Shown here: piece after piece, positions 35,997 to 45,433 of the stretch
Layout: each line of letters starts with the position of its first letter
Position numbering within the stretch: position 1 is the stretch's first letter
Assembly (NCBI GenBank): GCA_902793465.1
Contig: CADBDT010000025.1
Location: forward strand, 1-51,245
DNA from: an uncultured Coriobacteriaceae bacterium
Lineage (GTDB): Bacteria > Actinomycetota > Coriobacteriia > Coriobacteriales > Atopobiaceae
DNA length: 51,245 nucleotides
Reading direction: 5' to 3'
The notes under the pieces: model-generated
What the model was told of the DNA's origin: nothing
The model's database searches: none
What the model saw: the letters and a program-made list of their open reading frames with translations, nothing else
Translations under genes and position numbers: made by a program

Positions 35997-37400
35997 CTAA
36001 CTCCTTCTGTTGCGTGTTCCCCGCAACCTGTCTGCGGCACTCGGCCCAAGGTCTACCCTCTTGAGTGTCGTAGGTCTTACGTTAGCACGTTCGGTCCTTC
36101 TGGACGAGCGCGATAGCCCACCCTCCACAATGCTCAGGCTGGGTCGCACATCCTCGCTCTCGCTTATCCTAAGCTGTGCCCTGCGCCTGTCGTAGCGCGT
36201 TTCGGGAAGCTTGGACCTCAGGGATACCGAGACCACAAGGCCAGCGAGCATGAGTGACGATATGACCGAGGAACCGCCATACGAAACAAATGGAATGGGC
36301 TTGCCCGAAAGGGGAAACGCACCCAGCACGCCACTTACGTTGAGCAGCATCTGCACTACCAAAAGCGTGCTGCAACCAGCAGCAATAAGGCGACCAGTTA
36401 GGTCTGGCGCATTTTCTGCAATCTTGAAGCCAGCCCAAAGTAGCAGTCCAAAAGCGGCAATCATAAGCGCTGCACCAACAAACCCGAGTTCCTCGCCTAT
36501 CACCGCAAATATGAAGTCGTTATATGCCATGGGCAGATAATTGTACTTTTGGTGGGACATCCCAAGGCCGACGCCCGTCGCACCCCCAGAACCCAGAGCG
36601 TAGAATCCCTGCACAAGCTGATACCCCGCCCCATATTCGTCGCCAAACGGGTCAAGGATTGTCATAACGCGCGCACGCGAGTACTCGTCCTTAAGGGCAA
36701 GCACGGCTGCTGCCAACGCAAGGAAACCGAGCACCATAAGGATGCGCTTAAGAGGAAAGCCAGAAAGATACAGCATTACCAGCAAGGTTATGCCAAGCAC
36801 ACCCGTGGTGCCTTTGTCGGGCTGAAGCAGGATGAGCAGCATGGGCGCAACGACTCCCACACCCAAAAGAATGGCGAGCTGCCGCCTGTCTTCCAGGTTT
36901 CCCTTTGTGTATTCGTCCGCGATGTGTGCACCCGTAAGCAGGACCGTAACCTTGGCAAACTCGGACGGCTGCAGCGTAAAGGGGCCTATGGCAACCCATC
37001 TGGTTGCACCGTATGCGTCGTGGCCGGCAACGGGCGTGTATACAAAGAGCAGCGAGAGCAGCGTAATTACCCATGCGACCCTAAGCGCTGGCCCAGCCCA
37101 CACGTGATAATCCACACGAGCAAGCACAGCAGCCGCTACCAAGCCAGCAAATGCGAAGCCAGCCTGGCGAATAACAAAGTAGGCGGGGTCGTTGCCATAT
37201 GCCTTGGAGGTGAGCCCCGTTATGGACGAAGCCGAATAGATCATAAGGAGGCCAAAGAACAGCAACCCCAGCGAGCAAACTACGTAAATGACGCGTGGCA
37301 CCATTATGCGCGCGGGCACACCCTCTCGCCTCGCTTGAAGCACGGCGTCCGTGCCGCGGCCGCCTGCACCGTAGCCCGCTACGCGAGCGGCGTCACTCAT
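35997..37400 (-). CDS. ftsW: Lipid II polymerase FtsW (SEDS family)
   Basis: 467 aa. A SEDS glycosyltransferase with about ten membrane helices. Visible signatures: VAIGPFTLQPSEFAKVTVLL, GFYALGSGGATGVGLGMS, YNDFIFAVIGEELGFVG and PLSGKPIPFVSYGGSSVISS. A basic Arg/Ser-rich cytoplasmic tail of about 75 aa ends the protein. It pairs with the class B transpeptidase encoded at 41301 for septal wall synthesis. The gene overlaps murD by 8 bp. Confidence 0.96.
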   Translation of the reverse strand: MSDAARVAGYGAGGRGTDAVLQARREGVPARIMVPRVIYVVCSLGLLFFGLLMIYSASSITGLTSKAYGNDPAYFVIRQAGFAFAGLVAAAVLARVDYHVWAGPALRVAWVITLLSLLFVYTPVAGHDAYGATRWVAIGPFTLQPSEFAKVTVLLTGAHIADEYTKGNLEDRRQLAILLGVGVVAPMLLILLQPDKGTTGVLGITLLVMLYLSGFPLKRILMVLGFLALAAAVLALKDEYSRARVMTILDPFGDEYGAGYQLVQGFYALGSGGATGVGLGMSHQKYNYLPMAYNDFIFAVIGEELGFVGAALMIAAFGLLLWAGFKIAENAPDLTGRLIAAGCSTLLVVQMLLNVSGVLGAFPLSGKPIPFVSYGGSSVISSLMLAGLVVSVSLRSKLPETRYDRRRAQLRISESEDVRPSLSIVEGGLSRSSRRTERANVRPTTLKRVDLGPSAADRLRGTRNRRS

Positions 37401-38805
37401 CTTTGCCTGCCTGGCTCACGAGGGAGGAGACCAGCTGCTTGAACACCTTGCCGCGCTCAACATAGCTCCTAAATTCGTCAAAAGACGAGCAGGCAGGCGA
37501 AAGCAGAATAACGTCGCCCTCATGCGCCAAACCACGAGCCACCTCGAGTGCCTCTCGCATGTGAGGGGCGTTTTCGATCTTGAGCCCCATTTCGCCATCC
37601 TCGAGCCGTAGCGCATCGGCAATGCGCGGACCCGCCTCGCCGTAGCACACGGCCGCCCTGCAGCGCGCCGACACCGCATGCGCGAGGGTGGAGAGTTCGG
37701 TGCCCTTGTCGTGTCCGCCCAGCAACACCACTACCTTGCCGGGAACAAAGGCGGTGAGCGCCTTTTGGACGGAATCGACGTTGGTGGCCTTTGAGTCGTT
37801 TATAAACTCCACGCCATCGAGCTTGCCACATGGCTCGATTCTGTGCTCCAGCGGCTTGAACGACAGGAGCCCGTGGATAACCGCGTTGCTGGGAATTCCG
37901 AGCTCCAGAGCAACGGAGGACGCCACGAGGGCGTTTTGCACGTTATGGTCGCCGTTGATGGCAAGGCTGCTGACGGATGCAAGCACCTGCTCGGTGCCGT
38001 CCAGTCTAACCACGAGCCGCCCGTCACGCACGAAGGCGGCACAGTCTGTGGTCGGCTCGCTGTGCACGGATACGCTACATACCCGCACCCCTCTTTTTTC
38101 CAGCCGCTCTATGGCCGCACGGCACCACTCGTCCTCACAGGACACGACGGCCAGGTCGCCTTCTCCCATGTTTGCAAAAACGCGTTCCTTGGCAAGGGCG
38201 TATTCCTCCATGGACCCATGCCACTCTAGATGGTCGGGGGTAACGTTTAGCAAGCAGGCCACACGGGGATGCATGTGCACCGTGGTGGCAAGCTGAAAAC
38301 TCGAGAGCTCGGCCACAAACCATTCGTCGACCTCGCGGGTGCGAACTTCTCCCGTGGCAAGCGTCCCAACGTTGCCAACCGCCTTGGCATTAAACCCTCC
38401 GGCATTAAGCAGCTGCGTGGTAAGCAGTGTGGTCGTGGTCTTTCCATTGGTGCCCGTAATGGCCACCCAACGCTCAGGGCTCTGGCGCCAAGCAAACTCT
38501 GGCTCGCCTATTACCTCCGTCGCATGCGCGCTCGCCGATTGGAAGAACGCGGAGTCCAAAGGTATTCCCGGAGACGCCACCACAAGGTCGTACGTCCCAT
38601 CCACGTCCTCGGTTCCACAAACAACGCGAACGCCACGAGCCTCGAGCGCACGCGTCTGCTCGTTGGGCACAGACGACGCCCCGCCGTAAAGCGTTACCGA
38701 TTCCGCCTTGGACGGAACGAGGTCTGCCAAATACTCCGCTGTTCCAAGGCCGGTCTTGCCAAGCCCCAACACGGCAACTTTGCCAAGCGAACCAGAATCT
38801 TTCAT
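37393..38805 (-). CDS. murD: UDP-N-acetylmuramoylalanine--D-glutamate ligase
   Basis: 470 aa. It adds D-Glu to UDP-MurNAc-L-Ala. Motifs: VAVLGLGKTGLGTAEYL, the P-loop ITGTNGKTTTTLLT, NVTPDHLEWHGSMEEYA and INDSKATNVDSVQKAL. CTAGGAGGAAAGC precedes the ATG. It starts 9 bp after mraY. Confidence 0.97.
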   Translation of the reverse strand: MKDSGSLGKVAVLGLGKTGLGTAEYLADLVPSKAESVTLYGGASSVPNEQTRALEARGVRVVCGTEDVDGTYDLVVASPGIPLDSAFFQSASAHATEVIGEPEFAWRQSPERWVAITGTNGKTTTTLLTTQLLNAGGFNAKAVGNVGTLATGEVRTREVDEWFVAELSSFQLATTVHMHPRVACLLNVTPDHLEWHGSMEEYALAKERVFANMGEGDLAVVSCEDEWCRAAIERLEKRGVRVCSVSVHSEPTTDCAAFVRDGRLVVRLDGTEQVLASVSSLAINGDHNVQNALVASSVALELGIPSNAVIHGLLSFKPLEHRIEPCGKLDGVEFINDSKATNVDSVQKALTAFVPGKVVVLLGGHDKGTELSTLAHAVSARCRAAVCYGEAGPRIADALRLEDGEMGLKIENAPHMREALEVARGLAHEGDVILLSPACSSFDEFRSYVERGKVFKQLVSSLVSQAGKDE

Positions 38806-38814
38806 GCTTTCCTC

Positions 38815-39858
38815 CTAGCGAAGTTGGAAGTACAGGGCGAATCCAAGGGCAACGAACATCGCAGATATAATCCAAAAGCGGATTACGACCTTGTTCTCGC
38901 TCCAACCACGCTTTTCGAAGTGGTGGTGGATCGGCGCCATTAGGAACACGCGCTTACCCGTTTTCTTAAACACCACAACCTGGATAATTACCGAAAGCGC
39001 CTCCACCACAAAGAGGCCGCCCATAACAAGTGAGGTTACTTCCGTCTTGGTTATAACGGCACATGCTGCAAACGCGGCGCCAAGCGCCAAAGAGCCTGTG
39101 TCTCCCATAAAGATTGATGCCGGATAGCAGTTGTGCCAAAGGAATCCCACACAAGCACCGGCAATCGCGGCCGCAAACACCGCCAGGGGAAGCTCGCCGT
39201 ACTGAAACGCCACCATGCCCATGCCGAGCATTGCCATCATAACCGTACCACCCGCAAGGCCGTCAAGGCCGTCTGTGAGGTTAACCGCATTAGACAGGCC
39301 GGCCATAAGCAAAAACACAAACAGCATGTAAAGCCATGGAATCTGGAACGCGTTTGGCCCGGTTCCTATGGTGGTCGTAAGGACGCCGAGGTCTATCATA
39401 AAGCCGCCGGGAAAGCGAACGGCAGGCGAGATCTTTACCCAGTTTACGGTCGCAAGACAAAAGGTCGCGGATATGAGCACGAGACCTACCATCTTTTGCG
39501 CTGGCGTGAGTCCCAGCGAGCGCTTGTGCGCCACCGATTCGATGTCGTCGAGCAGGCCCAGCATGCCCGTTGCCAGCATGGCTAGAAGCGCACATATGAG
39601 GTCGGGGGTAAACGGAACCATTATGATGCAGGTTACGGTAACGCATACGAGCATTACTGCGCCACCCATGGTGGGCGTGCCCTGCTTTACCAGGTGACGT
39701 TGCGGCCCGTCGGCACGTATCTGCTGTCCTATGCCGCCGTTCTTCATAAACTTAATAAAGAAGGGCATTATTACGGCCGTAAGCACCGCGGCAACAAAGA
39801 TGGCCACGAACACCTGGTACGTGGGGTATGCCGGATTGCCAATGAGCATCCCAATCAT
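38815..39858 (-). CDS. mraY: Phospho-N-acetylmuramoyl-pentapeptide transferase
   Basis: 347 aa with about ten membrane segments. It transfers phospho-MurNAc-pentapeptide to undecaprenyl phosphate, making lipid I. Signatures: KQGTPTMGGAVML, the metal-binding LTDGLDGLAGGTVM, FLWHNCYPASIFMGDTGSLA and the HHHFEKRGWSE loop near the C-terminus. Its ATG overlaps the murF stop by 4 bp. Confidence 0.97.
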   Translation of the reverse strand: MIGMLIGNPAYPTYQVFVAIFVAAVLTAVIMPFFIKFMKNGGIGQQIRADGPQRHLVKQGTPTMGGAVMLVCVTVTCIIMVPFTPDLICALLAMLATGMLGLLDDIESVAHKRSLGLTPAQKMVGLVLISATFCLATVNWVKISPAVRFPGGFMIDLGVLTTTIGTGPNAFQIPWLYMLFVFLLMAGLSNAVNLTDGLDGLAGGTVMMAMLGMGMVAFQYGELPLAVFAAAIAGACVGFLWHNCYPASIFMGDTGSLALGAAFAACAVITKTEVTSLVMGGLFVVEALSVIIQVVVFKKTGKRVFLMAPIHHHFEKRGWSENKVVIRFWIISAMFVALGFALYFQLR

Positions 39859-41288
39859 GCGTCCAGCACCTCCTTGGCAAACTTGTCTAACCCTGCAGCA
39901 CGCGAGGCCTTAACGAGCACGAGGTCGCCTTGTCCCAAAAGGGGCGCAATGGTGGTCGCCGCATCGTCCGCGTTGGCAAACGACTCCAGCTTATCCTCAG
40001 AGAAGCCCATGGTACACGCCGCCTGCGCCATTTGGCGGGCGTTTTGCGAACCAATTACAACCAGCATGTCGAGCGGCTTGGCCGCGGCATAGGCACCAAC
40101 CAATTCGTGCAAACGAGATGCTTGGTCGCCAAGCTCCCCTATCTCGCCCAAGACCGCGATTCGCCTACCTTCGCACTTCATGGAGCAAAGCACGTCGAGC
40201 GCCGCCGCCATCGAACTGGGGCTCGCGTTGTACGAGTCGTCTATAACGCGTGCTCCGCTCTTGGCCACACCGACCTCGAGCCTCATGTGGGCCGCCTTCA
40301 TTTTGCATATGGCCTCAAAGGACTCCTTGCAGGGCATACCCAGAGCATACACGGCGCCCATGGCACTCAAGAGGTCATACACCATGGCCTTGCCCGGAAG
40401 AGATAGGGTGCCCGCAAGCATCTCTTTTCCCACTTCGATCTTAACCGTGGGCAAACCGTCCTCGTCTAGCGTCACGCTCGTTGCTCGCACCAAACAGTCC
40501 CTGCCCCCCACACGAAGCGTTTCCACGCCTGCAGGCTCGCAGAACTCGCGTTGTATGAAGTCGGAATAGTCGTCGCCATCCGTAAGCACGAGGGTGGGGC
40601 CAACGCCATCCTTGGCACGCATCCCCCCTACAACCTCCGCCTTGGCGCGCGCAATGCCCTCGCGCGACCCCAAGTTGCCAATGTGGCTGGTTCCCACGTT
40701 GGTTATAACCGCAACGCTGGGCTGGACGGCGGCCGAGATTCGGGAAAGCTCGCCCGCGTTGTTCATCCCCATTTCCACTACCAGAACCTCGTCTTCGGGA
40801 GACGCGGCAAAAAGGGTAAGGGGCACACCAAGCAGGCTGTTAAAGTTGCCCGCAGTGGCATGCGTGCGCCTGCAGGCGCCCAAGCCTGCCGCAAGCATCT
40901 CCTTAGTGGTGGTCTTGCCAACCGACCCCGTAACGCCAACTACCGTCCACTGGGGATTGAGCTCCCTCCACGCACGCGCCAGAGACAGCAGGAAGGCAGT
41001 GCCGTCGTCGTTTGCGGCACGTACAAGCGCGACTCCGGGCTCCTGCGCACGCTGCAGCACCTCTTTGGTGGGACTTGCCGTAAGTACCACCACGTTTGCG
41101 CCTGCCTCAAACGCGCTGTAGGCAAACTGGTTGCCGTCAACACGCTCCCCCACGAACGCAACAAAGGCACCGCCTGCGGGAACAGCCCGCGAGTCGATGC
41201 CCACTCCCTCAAAGACGACCTCTGGGTCGCCGGCAACAAGCGAGGCGCCTGTTGCCACAACCATGTTTTGGACCGTCATACGAATCAT
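39855..41288 (-). CDS. murF: UDP-N-acetylmuramoyl-tripeptide--D-alanyl-D-alanine ligase
   Basis: 477 aa. It adds D-Ala-D-Ala to complete the UDP-MurNAc-pentapeptide. P-loop VVGVTGSVGKTTTKEML, then VVEMGMNNAGELSRIS, NVGTSHIGNLGSREGIA and DDSYNASPSSMAAAL. GGAGAG lies upstream of the ATG. It directly follows the transpeptidase gene with a 12-bp gap, where murE stands in many other bacteria. Confidence 0.96.
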   Translation of the reverse strand: MIRMTVQNMVVATGASLVAGDPEVVFEGVGIDSRAVPAGGAFVAFVGERVDGNQFAYSAFEAGANVVVLTASPTKEVLQRAQEPGVALVRAANDDGTAFLLSLARAWRELNPQWTVVGVTGSVGKTTTKEMLAAGLGACRRTHATAGNFNSLLGVPLTLFAASPEDEVLVVEMGMNNAGELSRISAAVQPSVAVITNVGTSHIGNLGSREGIARAKAEVVGGMRAKDGVGPTLVLTDGDDYSDFIQREFCEPAGVETLRVGGRDCLVRATSVTLDEDGLPTVKIEVGKEMLAGTLSLPGKAMVYDLLSAMGAVYALGMPCKESFEAICKMKAAHMRLEVGVAKSGARVIDDSYNASPSSMAAALDVLCSMKCEGRRIAVLGEIGELGDQASRLHELVGAYAAAKPLDMLVVIGSQNARQMAQAACTMGFSEDKLESFANADDAATTIAPLLGQGDLVLVKASRAAGLDKFAKEVLDA

Positions 41289-41300
41289 TAGGTACTCTCC

Positions 41301-43085
41301 TTACACATCTGAGTAACTGGACAAAATGCCCATGTCCTCAAGAACTTCACCCATGATAGCCGAGAACACCGGCCCTGCGCTCGAATATGCGAGATATGGA
41401 GTTTCGTTTAAGCCTACATATAAGAGGATTTGTGGATTGCTGGCAGGAGCAAAGCCTATGAGCGAGGCAAGGTATCTGCCCTTTATGTATTTTCCGTTCT
41501 CCGCCTCTTCGCCTGTGCCCGTTTTTGCAGCAATGTCGTATCCCTCGACGGCTGCCGTGGTGGCCGTACCGTCCTCCACCACCGTGCGCATCATGTCGCG
41601 CACTTTTTCGGCCGTGTCTTCCGATATCGACGTGCCCTGGGAGGGCCAATCCAGCGGCTGTCCGTCCACCGATGCCACAAAATGGGGGGTAAGGAGCTTG
41701 CCGCCGTTGGCGATGGAGCCCACCGCACGCACCATCTGGACCATGGGAATGGATAAGCCCTGGCCAAAGGACATAGACCCTACCGACGAGCCGTCGTACT
41801 CCTCGCGACGCTTAACGATACCCGCCGACTCGCCCGGGTAGTCGATGCCCGTAAGCTGGCCTATGCCAAACTTCTCGATTCCCTGCGCAAACGTGTCTGC
41901 GCCAATTGCCTCCTGCGCAATAAGGGCCGCGCCTACGTTTGACGAGCGGCGGAGCACCTCTCGCAGGTTCATTTGCATGTACTCTCCCCTGCCGTCATCA
42001 TCTGCCACTATGTCGTGGCCAACGAGTATGGTGGGCGGCACCGTAAAGTAGGTGCTCGACTGAACGGTACCGCTCTCCAGGCCAATAGCAGCCGTGAGCA
42101 CCTTAAAGATGGATCCTGGGTCGTACGAGTTGGATACCATCTTGAGATTAAGGGCCTCGTTGGTGAGCTCCTCAGGTTTTGTGAGGTTTGCATAGGGGGT
42201 GGAGCAGGCGGCAATTATCTCCCCGCTCCGGGGATCGCATGCCATCGCAAAGCCAGACTTTGCGTCGTTTTGCTCAAGCGATCCCGCAACCTGTTCCTCT
42301 ACGCAGCGCTGCACGTCCACGTCTATGGAGAGCACGAGGTCCTTCCCGTCCACGGGCTCCTTTACCTCTGCCGCAGCACCTGCTATGGGCGTGCCTCCGA
42401 GCCCCGTTTCCATAGTGAGCTTTCCGTTGGTGCCGGCAAGGTCCTTGTCGTATGCGAGCTCCAGACCCGATATCCCAACGTTGTCGGTGTTAACCATTCC
42501 CAGAATCTGGCCGCACACCTCGCCATACGGATACACGCGCTTGGTCTGCTCCAGCAGGTATACCCCTGCGTACTCGTTGGAAAGGAGCTCCTTTCGCAAC
42601 GACTCGCACGCGCCCTTGGATGCCTTGCGCACCAAATAGGCAAACGTGGTGTCCTTTGTGAGCGTTTCTTTGTATGTTGAGGCGTCGCCGCCGAGCCACG
42701 AGGCAAGCATGTTGCTTTGGGCATCGGCGTCGGTTACCTCTTTGGGGTTGCAGTATACGTCGTAGCACTCTTCGCTCATGGCAAGCACGTTGCCGTTGCG
42801 ATCGTATATGGTCCCGCGACGTGCCATGAGCGTCTGCTCGTTGGTGCGACGCTTTTCGGCCGCATCCGCCAGCTTTTGTCCCTCAACCAGCTGCAGGTAC
42901 GCAAGACGCCCCACGATTCCCAGAAGAAGCACGCACATAAGAATAAAGACGCCGGGCAGACCGCCGCCGCCAGGGCCAAAGCCAAAGCGACCTCCCCCAG
43001 AACCAAAGCGTTCGCGGGCGGCCTCGTCATACGAGTCCTCTTGTCGCGCTCGCCTGTTCTCGCTCATATCCCGATTGCGCCTCAC
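41301..43085 (-). CDS. ftsI: Class B penicillin-binding protein, septal transpeptidase (FtsI/PBP2 type)
   Basis: 594 aa from a GTG at 43085 (GAGAGGG about 10 nt upstream); an ATG six codons in is possible. A basic, Gly-rich cytoplasmic head, one membrane helix (GVFILMCVLLLGIVGRLAYL), then the dimerisation domain (RRGTIYDRNGNVLA). The transpeptidase domain has SIFK (active Ser), SSNVG and AAKTGTGEE in the right order. It cross-links septal peptidoglycan with FtsW. No PASTA domain at the C-terminus. Confidence 0.95.
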   Translation of the reverse strand: MRRNRDMSENRRARQEDSYDEAARERFGSGGGRFGFGPGGGGLPGVFILMCVLLLGIVGRLAYLQLVEGQKLADAAEKRRTNEQTLMARRGTIYDRNGNVLAMSEECYDVYCNPKEVTDADAQSNMLASWLGGDASTYKETLTKDTTFAYLVRKASKGACESLRKELLSNEYAGVYLLEQTKRVYPYGEVCGQILGMVNTDNVGISGLELAYDKDLAGTNGKLTMETGLGGTPIAGAAAEVKEPVDGKDLVLSIDVDVQRCVEEQVAGSLEQNDAKSGFAMACDPRSGEIIAACSTPYANLTKPEELTNEALNLKMVSNSYDPGSIFKVLTAAIGLESGTVQSSTYFTVPPTILVGHDIVADDDGRGEYMQMNLREVLRRSSNVGAALIAQEAIGADTFAQGIEKFGIGQLTGIDYPGESAGIVKRREEYDGSSVGSMSFGQGLSIPMVQMVRAVGSIANGGKLLTPHFVASVDGQPLDWPSQGTSISEDTAEKVRDMMRTVVEDGTATTAAVEGYDIAAKTGTGEEAENGKYIKGRYLASLIGFAPASNPQILLYVGLNETPYLAYSSAGPVFSAIMGEVLEDMGILSSYSDV

Positions 43086-43182
43086 CTAGCGGCACCCTCT
43101 CCGAACCACCAATACGCAGCGATGCGCCCGCACAAACCAGGCGCCCGCAAACAATTAATTACCGTTTTTCTAGGGTAGCAGC

Positions 43183-43581
43183 TTAGTCCAGCCTTAGCAC
43201 CTCGGCATCGCTTGCATACACCATACCCAAATTCTGGGTGGCAATGCGGGAGATGCGGTCGCCTTGAGTAAGAAGGGACCTTTCGATGCGAAGGTCGTCG
43301 TTTTGCGTGCGCGCTTCCTTTATCTGCGAACTGGTCATGGCGTTTGTTTGCAAGAGCGCCACCGTGTTGGAGGTAAGTGTAACGCTTATTCCTCCTGCCA
43401 GGAGCAGTACGACGGCAAACGCAACCACATAGCGCACCGCCTGCAAGAATGCAGGGGAAGCCTCACGGCGGGCGCGAGCGTCGAGTCGACCGCCCTCAAC
43501 CGGCGTGAGGTCGGCCCCTCGCGCCCGCCGATCGTAAGCTACCTGACCTAGTATATATTCTTCTTGAATTTGGTCAAACAT
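43183..43581 (-). CDS. ftsL: FtsL-like divisome protein
   Basis: 132 aa. A cytoplasmic basic N-terminus (about 45 aa), one membrane helix (YVVAFAVVLLLAGGISVTL), then a short extracytoplasmic coiled coil (MTSSQIKEARTQNDDLRIER) ending ...RISRIATQNLGMVYA, the usual FtsL/FtsB pattern. Position between rsmH and ftsI identifies it more firmly than sequence does. Confidence 0.85.
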   Translation of the reverse strand: MFDQIQEEYILGQVAYDRRARGADLTPVEGGRLDARARREASPAFLQAVRYVVAFAVVLLLAGGISVTLTSNTVALLQTNAMTSSQIKEARTQNDDLRIERSLLTQGDRISRIATQNLGMVYASDAEVLRLD

Positions 43582-43670
43582 GCCCTATCCCCTGTTCGTT
43601 TGTGTTTCGTTTACGCTTCGTCTGTGCTCCGATGCCGGTGGGGTCGTCTGCGTTTGCTCTTGTCTTTGTC

Positions 43671-44630
43671 CTATACCTCCAGTTTTGTTGCAACGCGCAT
43701 AATCGCACTGCGCGCTCGAGGGTTGCTGGCCACCTCTTCTGCAGATGCATACAGAGGTCGCTTGGTGTTAACCCTCACTATCGGCACGTGTCCACATGCG
43801 CACACCGGAAGATCCGGCGGACATATGCATCCCTTGCTCATTTGGCCAAACACGTGTTTTACAATGCGGTCCTCAAGCGAGTGATAGCTAATTACCGCAA
43901 TGCGTCCACCGGGGTTGGCCCAGCGTATGGCAGCCTTAAGCCCTTGTTCCAAAACATCCGTCTCGTGGTTTACCTCAATGCGTATGGCCTGAAAAGACCT
44001 GCGCGCCGGATGCTTGCCATGCCTGCGATCGCGTGCCGGAATGGCGTCGCGAACAATGTTTGCGAGCTGCAGCGTCGTGCGAATGGGCTCTCGCGTGCGC
44101 TCCTCCACTATGCGACGGGCTATACCGCGTGCGTGGCGCTCGTCCCCATAGGTGCGCAGGATTCGAACGAGTTCTGCCTCGTCGTATTCGTTTACGACTT
44201 CGGCCGCGCTCAAAGGGTTTGTGGCCGGATCCATTCGCATGTCCAAAGGAGCGTCTTCGTTATACGAGAAACCCCTTTGTCCAATGTCGAGTTGCGGACT
44301 CGAAACCCCCAGGTCAAACAGGAAGCAGTCCACTCCTGGTACCTGGGCGTCCACCAACAGCTCGTCCAAGTTGCCAAAGTTGCCTTTGAGCAGCTTTGTG
44401 TGGGCAGCTGGAGCTTCGTCTGCCAGCCTTTTGCCTGCGGCAGCCAACGCCATGTCGTCTTGGTCTATTCCAATAAGGATTCCCGTTGGTGCCACCTGTG
44501 CGGCAAGGGCAACGCTGTGTCCCGCCCCACCCAAGGTGCAGTCGCATACGACTTCTCCCGGTTGTGGTTGCAGGTACTCCAGCACCTCTTTGAGCAATAC
44601 GGGCACATGCCGATATTCGTTTGTCAACAT
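43671..44630 (-). CDS. rsmH: 16S rRNA (cytosine-1402-N4)-methyltransferase
   Basis: 319 aa from the ATG at 44630; its AGGGAG site overlaps the mraZ stop, and a GTG two codons earlier is less well placed. It methylates C1402 in the ribosomal P site with SAM. Motifs: HVPVLLKEVLEYL, DCTLGGAGHSVAL (SAM site), FLFDLGVSSPQLD, GFSYNEDAPLDMRM and AVISYHSLEDRIVKHVF. Length is normal. Confidence 0.96.
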   Translation of the reverse strand: MLTNEYRHVPVLLKEVLEYLQPQPGEVVCDCTLGGAGHSVALAAQVAPTGILIGIDQDDMALAAAGKRLADEAPAAHTKLLKGNFGNLDELLVDAQVPGVDCFLFDLGVSSPQLDIGQRGFSYNEDAPLDMRMDPATNPLSAAEVVNEYDEAELVRILRTYGDERHARGIARRIVEERTREPIRTTLQLANIVRDAIPARDRRHGKHPARRSFQAIRIEVNHETDVLEQGLKAAIRWANPGGRIAVISYHSLEDRIVKHVFGQMSKGCICPPDLPVCACGHVPIVRVNTKRPLYASAEEVASNPRARSAIMRVATKLEV

Positions 44631-44639
44631 GCCCACTCC

Positions 44640-45098
44640 CTAAAGCTCCGCGCCAAACATGAGCTCGTCCAGATCGTCGGCGAGGTTTGCTTGTTGCTCC
44701 TCCCACCTCTGGGTGTTCCACACCTCAAAGTGGTCCTCTACGCCCACGACCGTTACGTCTCGGTCGAGCCCAAGCCGGGTGCGTGCTGCCGCGTCGCATG
44801 CGTCCACCTTACCGAGAGCAATACGTCCGGCGGAGTCTATGTCCACCGGAACGGCACTGCCCGTAAGCTTACGACGGAGGTCTACGTGACGACGGTTGCC
44901 AGCGTCAAACTTCTTCCCGTCCTTTTCGAAGAAGCTGTTTACCCACTGGCCAAAACCTTCGGGAGTAAACCCGTACAACGCATCCTTAAGCGGGATCAGC
45001 AGCAACTGGTTGTCGTCAAACTGCTTTCGGTAGTTTGCCGGCAACGTGAGACGCGCCTTGGCATCCAAGTTGTATCGCTTGGAGCCGTATAGGTACAT
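44640..45098 (-). CDS. mraZ: Transcriptional regulator MraZ
   Basis: 152 aa. Two tandem AbrB/SpoVT-like swapped-hairpin domains form the ring-shaped MraZ, which binds repeats ahead of its own operon. N-terminal YLYGSKRYNLDAKARLTLPANY and the second-domain VDIDSAGRIALGKVD carry the DxKGR/DxxGR-type motifs (here DAKAR and DSAGR). GGAGGGG lies 10 nt upstream. First gene of the wall/division operon. Confidence 0.95.
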   Translation of the reverse strand: MYLYGSKRYNLDAKARLTLPANYRKQFDDNQLLLIPLKDALYGFTPEGFGQWVNSFFEKDGKKFDAGNRRHVDLRRKLTGSAVPVDIDSAGRIALGKVDACDAAARTRLGLDRDVTVVGVEDHFEVWNTQRWEEQQANLADDLDELMFGAEL

Positions 45099-45220
45099 GT
45101 CTCACATCCCCTCCAACGCCACGTGGAAAGCCTGGGTATGTGGTAGTGCGATTAAGCAACGATGGTGGTGTTTAGGCCTTCCCCACGAGGGCATTCGATG
45201 TGCTTCGAATGCGTGAGAAC

Positions 45221-45283
45221 ATAATACACCTATCCACACTTTCCCCCACCTTCTCCCTCCAATATTTTTTTCCACCCCACCTT
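45221..45283 (-). promoter_or_regulatory. mraZ promoter with putative MraZ boxes
   Basis: On the minus strand a -10 TATTAT lies at 45221-45226, with GGTGGG 17 bp upstream as a weak -35. Two G-rich direct repeats overlap and precede it: AAGGTGGGGTGG (about 45272-45283) and AAGGTGGGGGAAAGTGTGG (about 45234-45252). They fit the TGGGG-type repeats bound by MraZ in other bacteria. A small hairpin (GCATTCGA/TCGAATGC, 45190-45212) lies in the leader. Confidence 0.6.
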
Positions 45284-45291
45284 ACAACCGA

Positions 45292-45326
45292 ACAGAGGGA
45301 ACCCAAGATGTTGTGGAATTCCCTCT
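45292..45326. terminator. Short hairpin between xerD and mraZ
   Basis: CAGAGGGAA pairs with TTCCCTCTG around a 17-nt loop. It lies between the xerD stop and the mraZ promoter and could end the pyrG-xerD transcript. Nothing else is recognised in 45327-45430. Confidence 0.4.
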
Positions 45327-45433
45327 GGCAAAACACAAACGCGCAGGTTCATCTGAGATTTGAATAAGAACACTTTATGTAGGAATTGTGAATATAGCAG
45401 GTCATACGTGTTTCGTGGGGCTAAAACTCGCGT

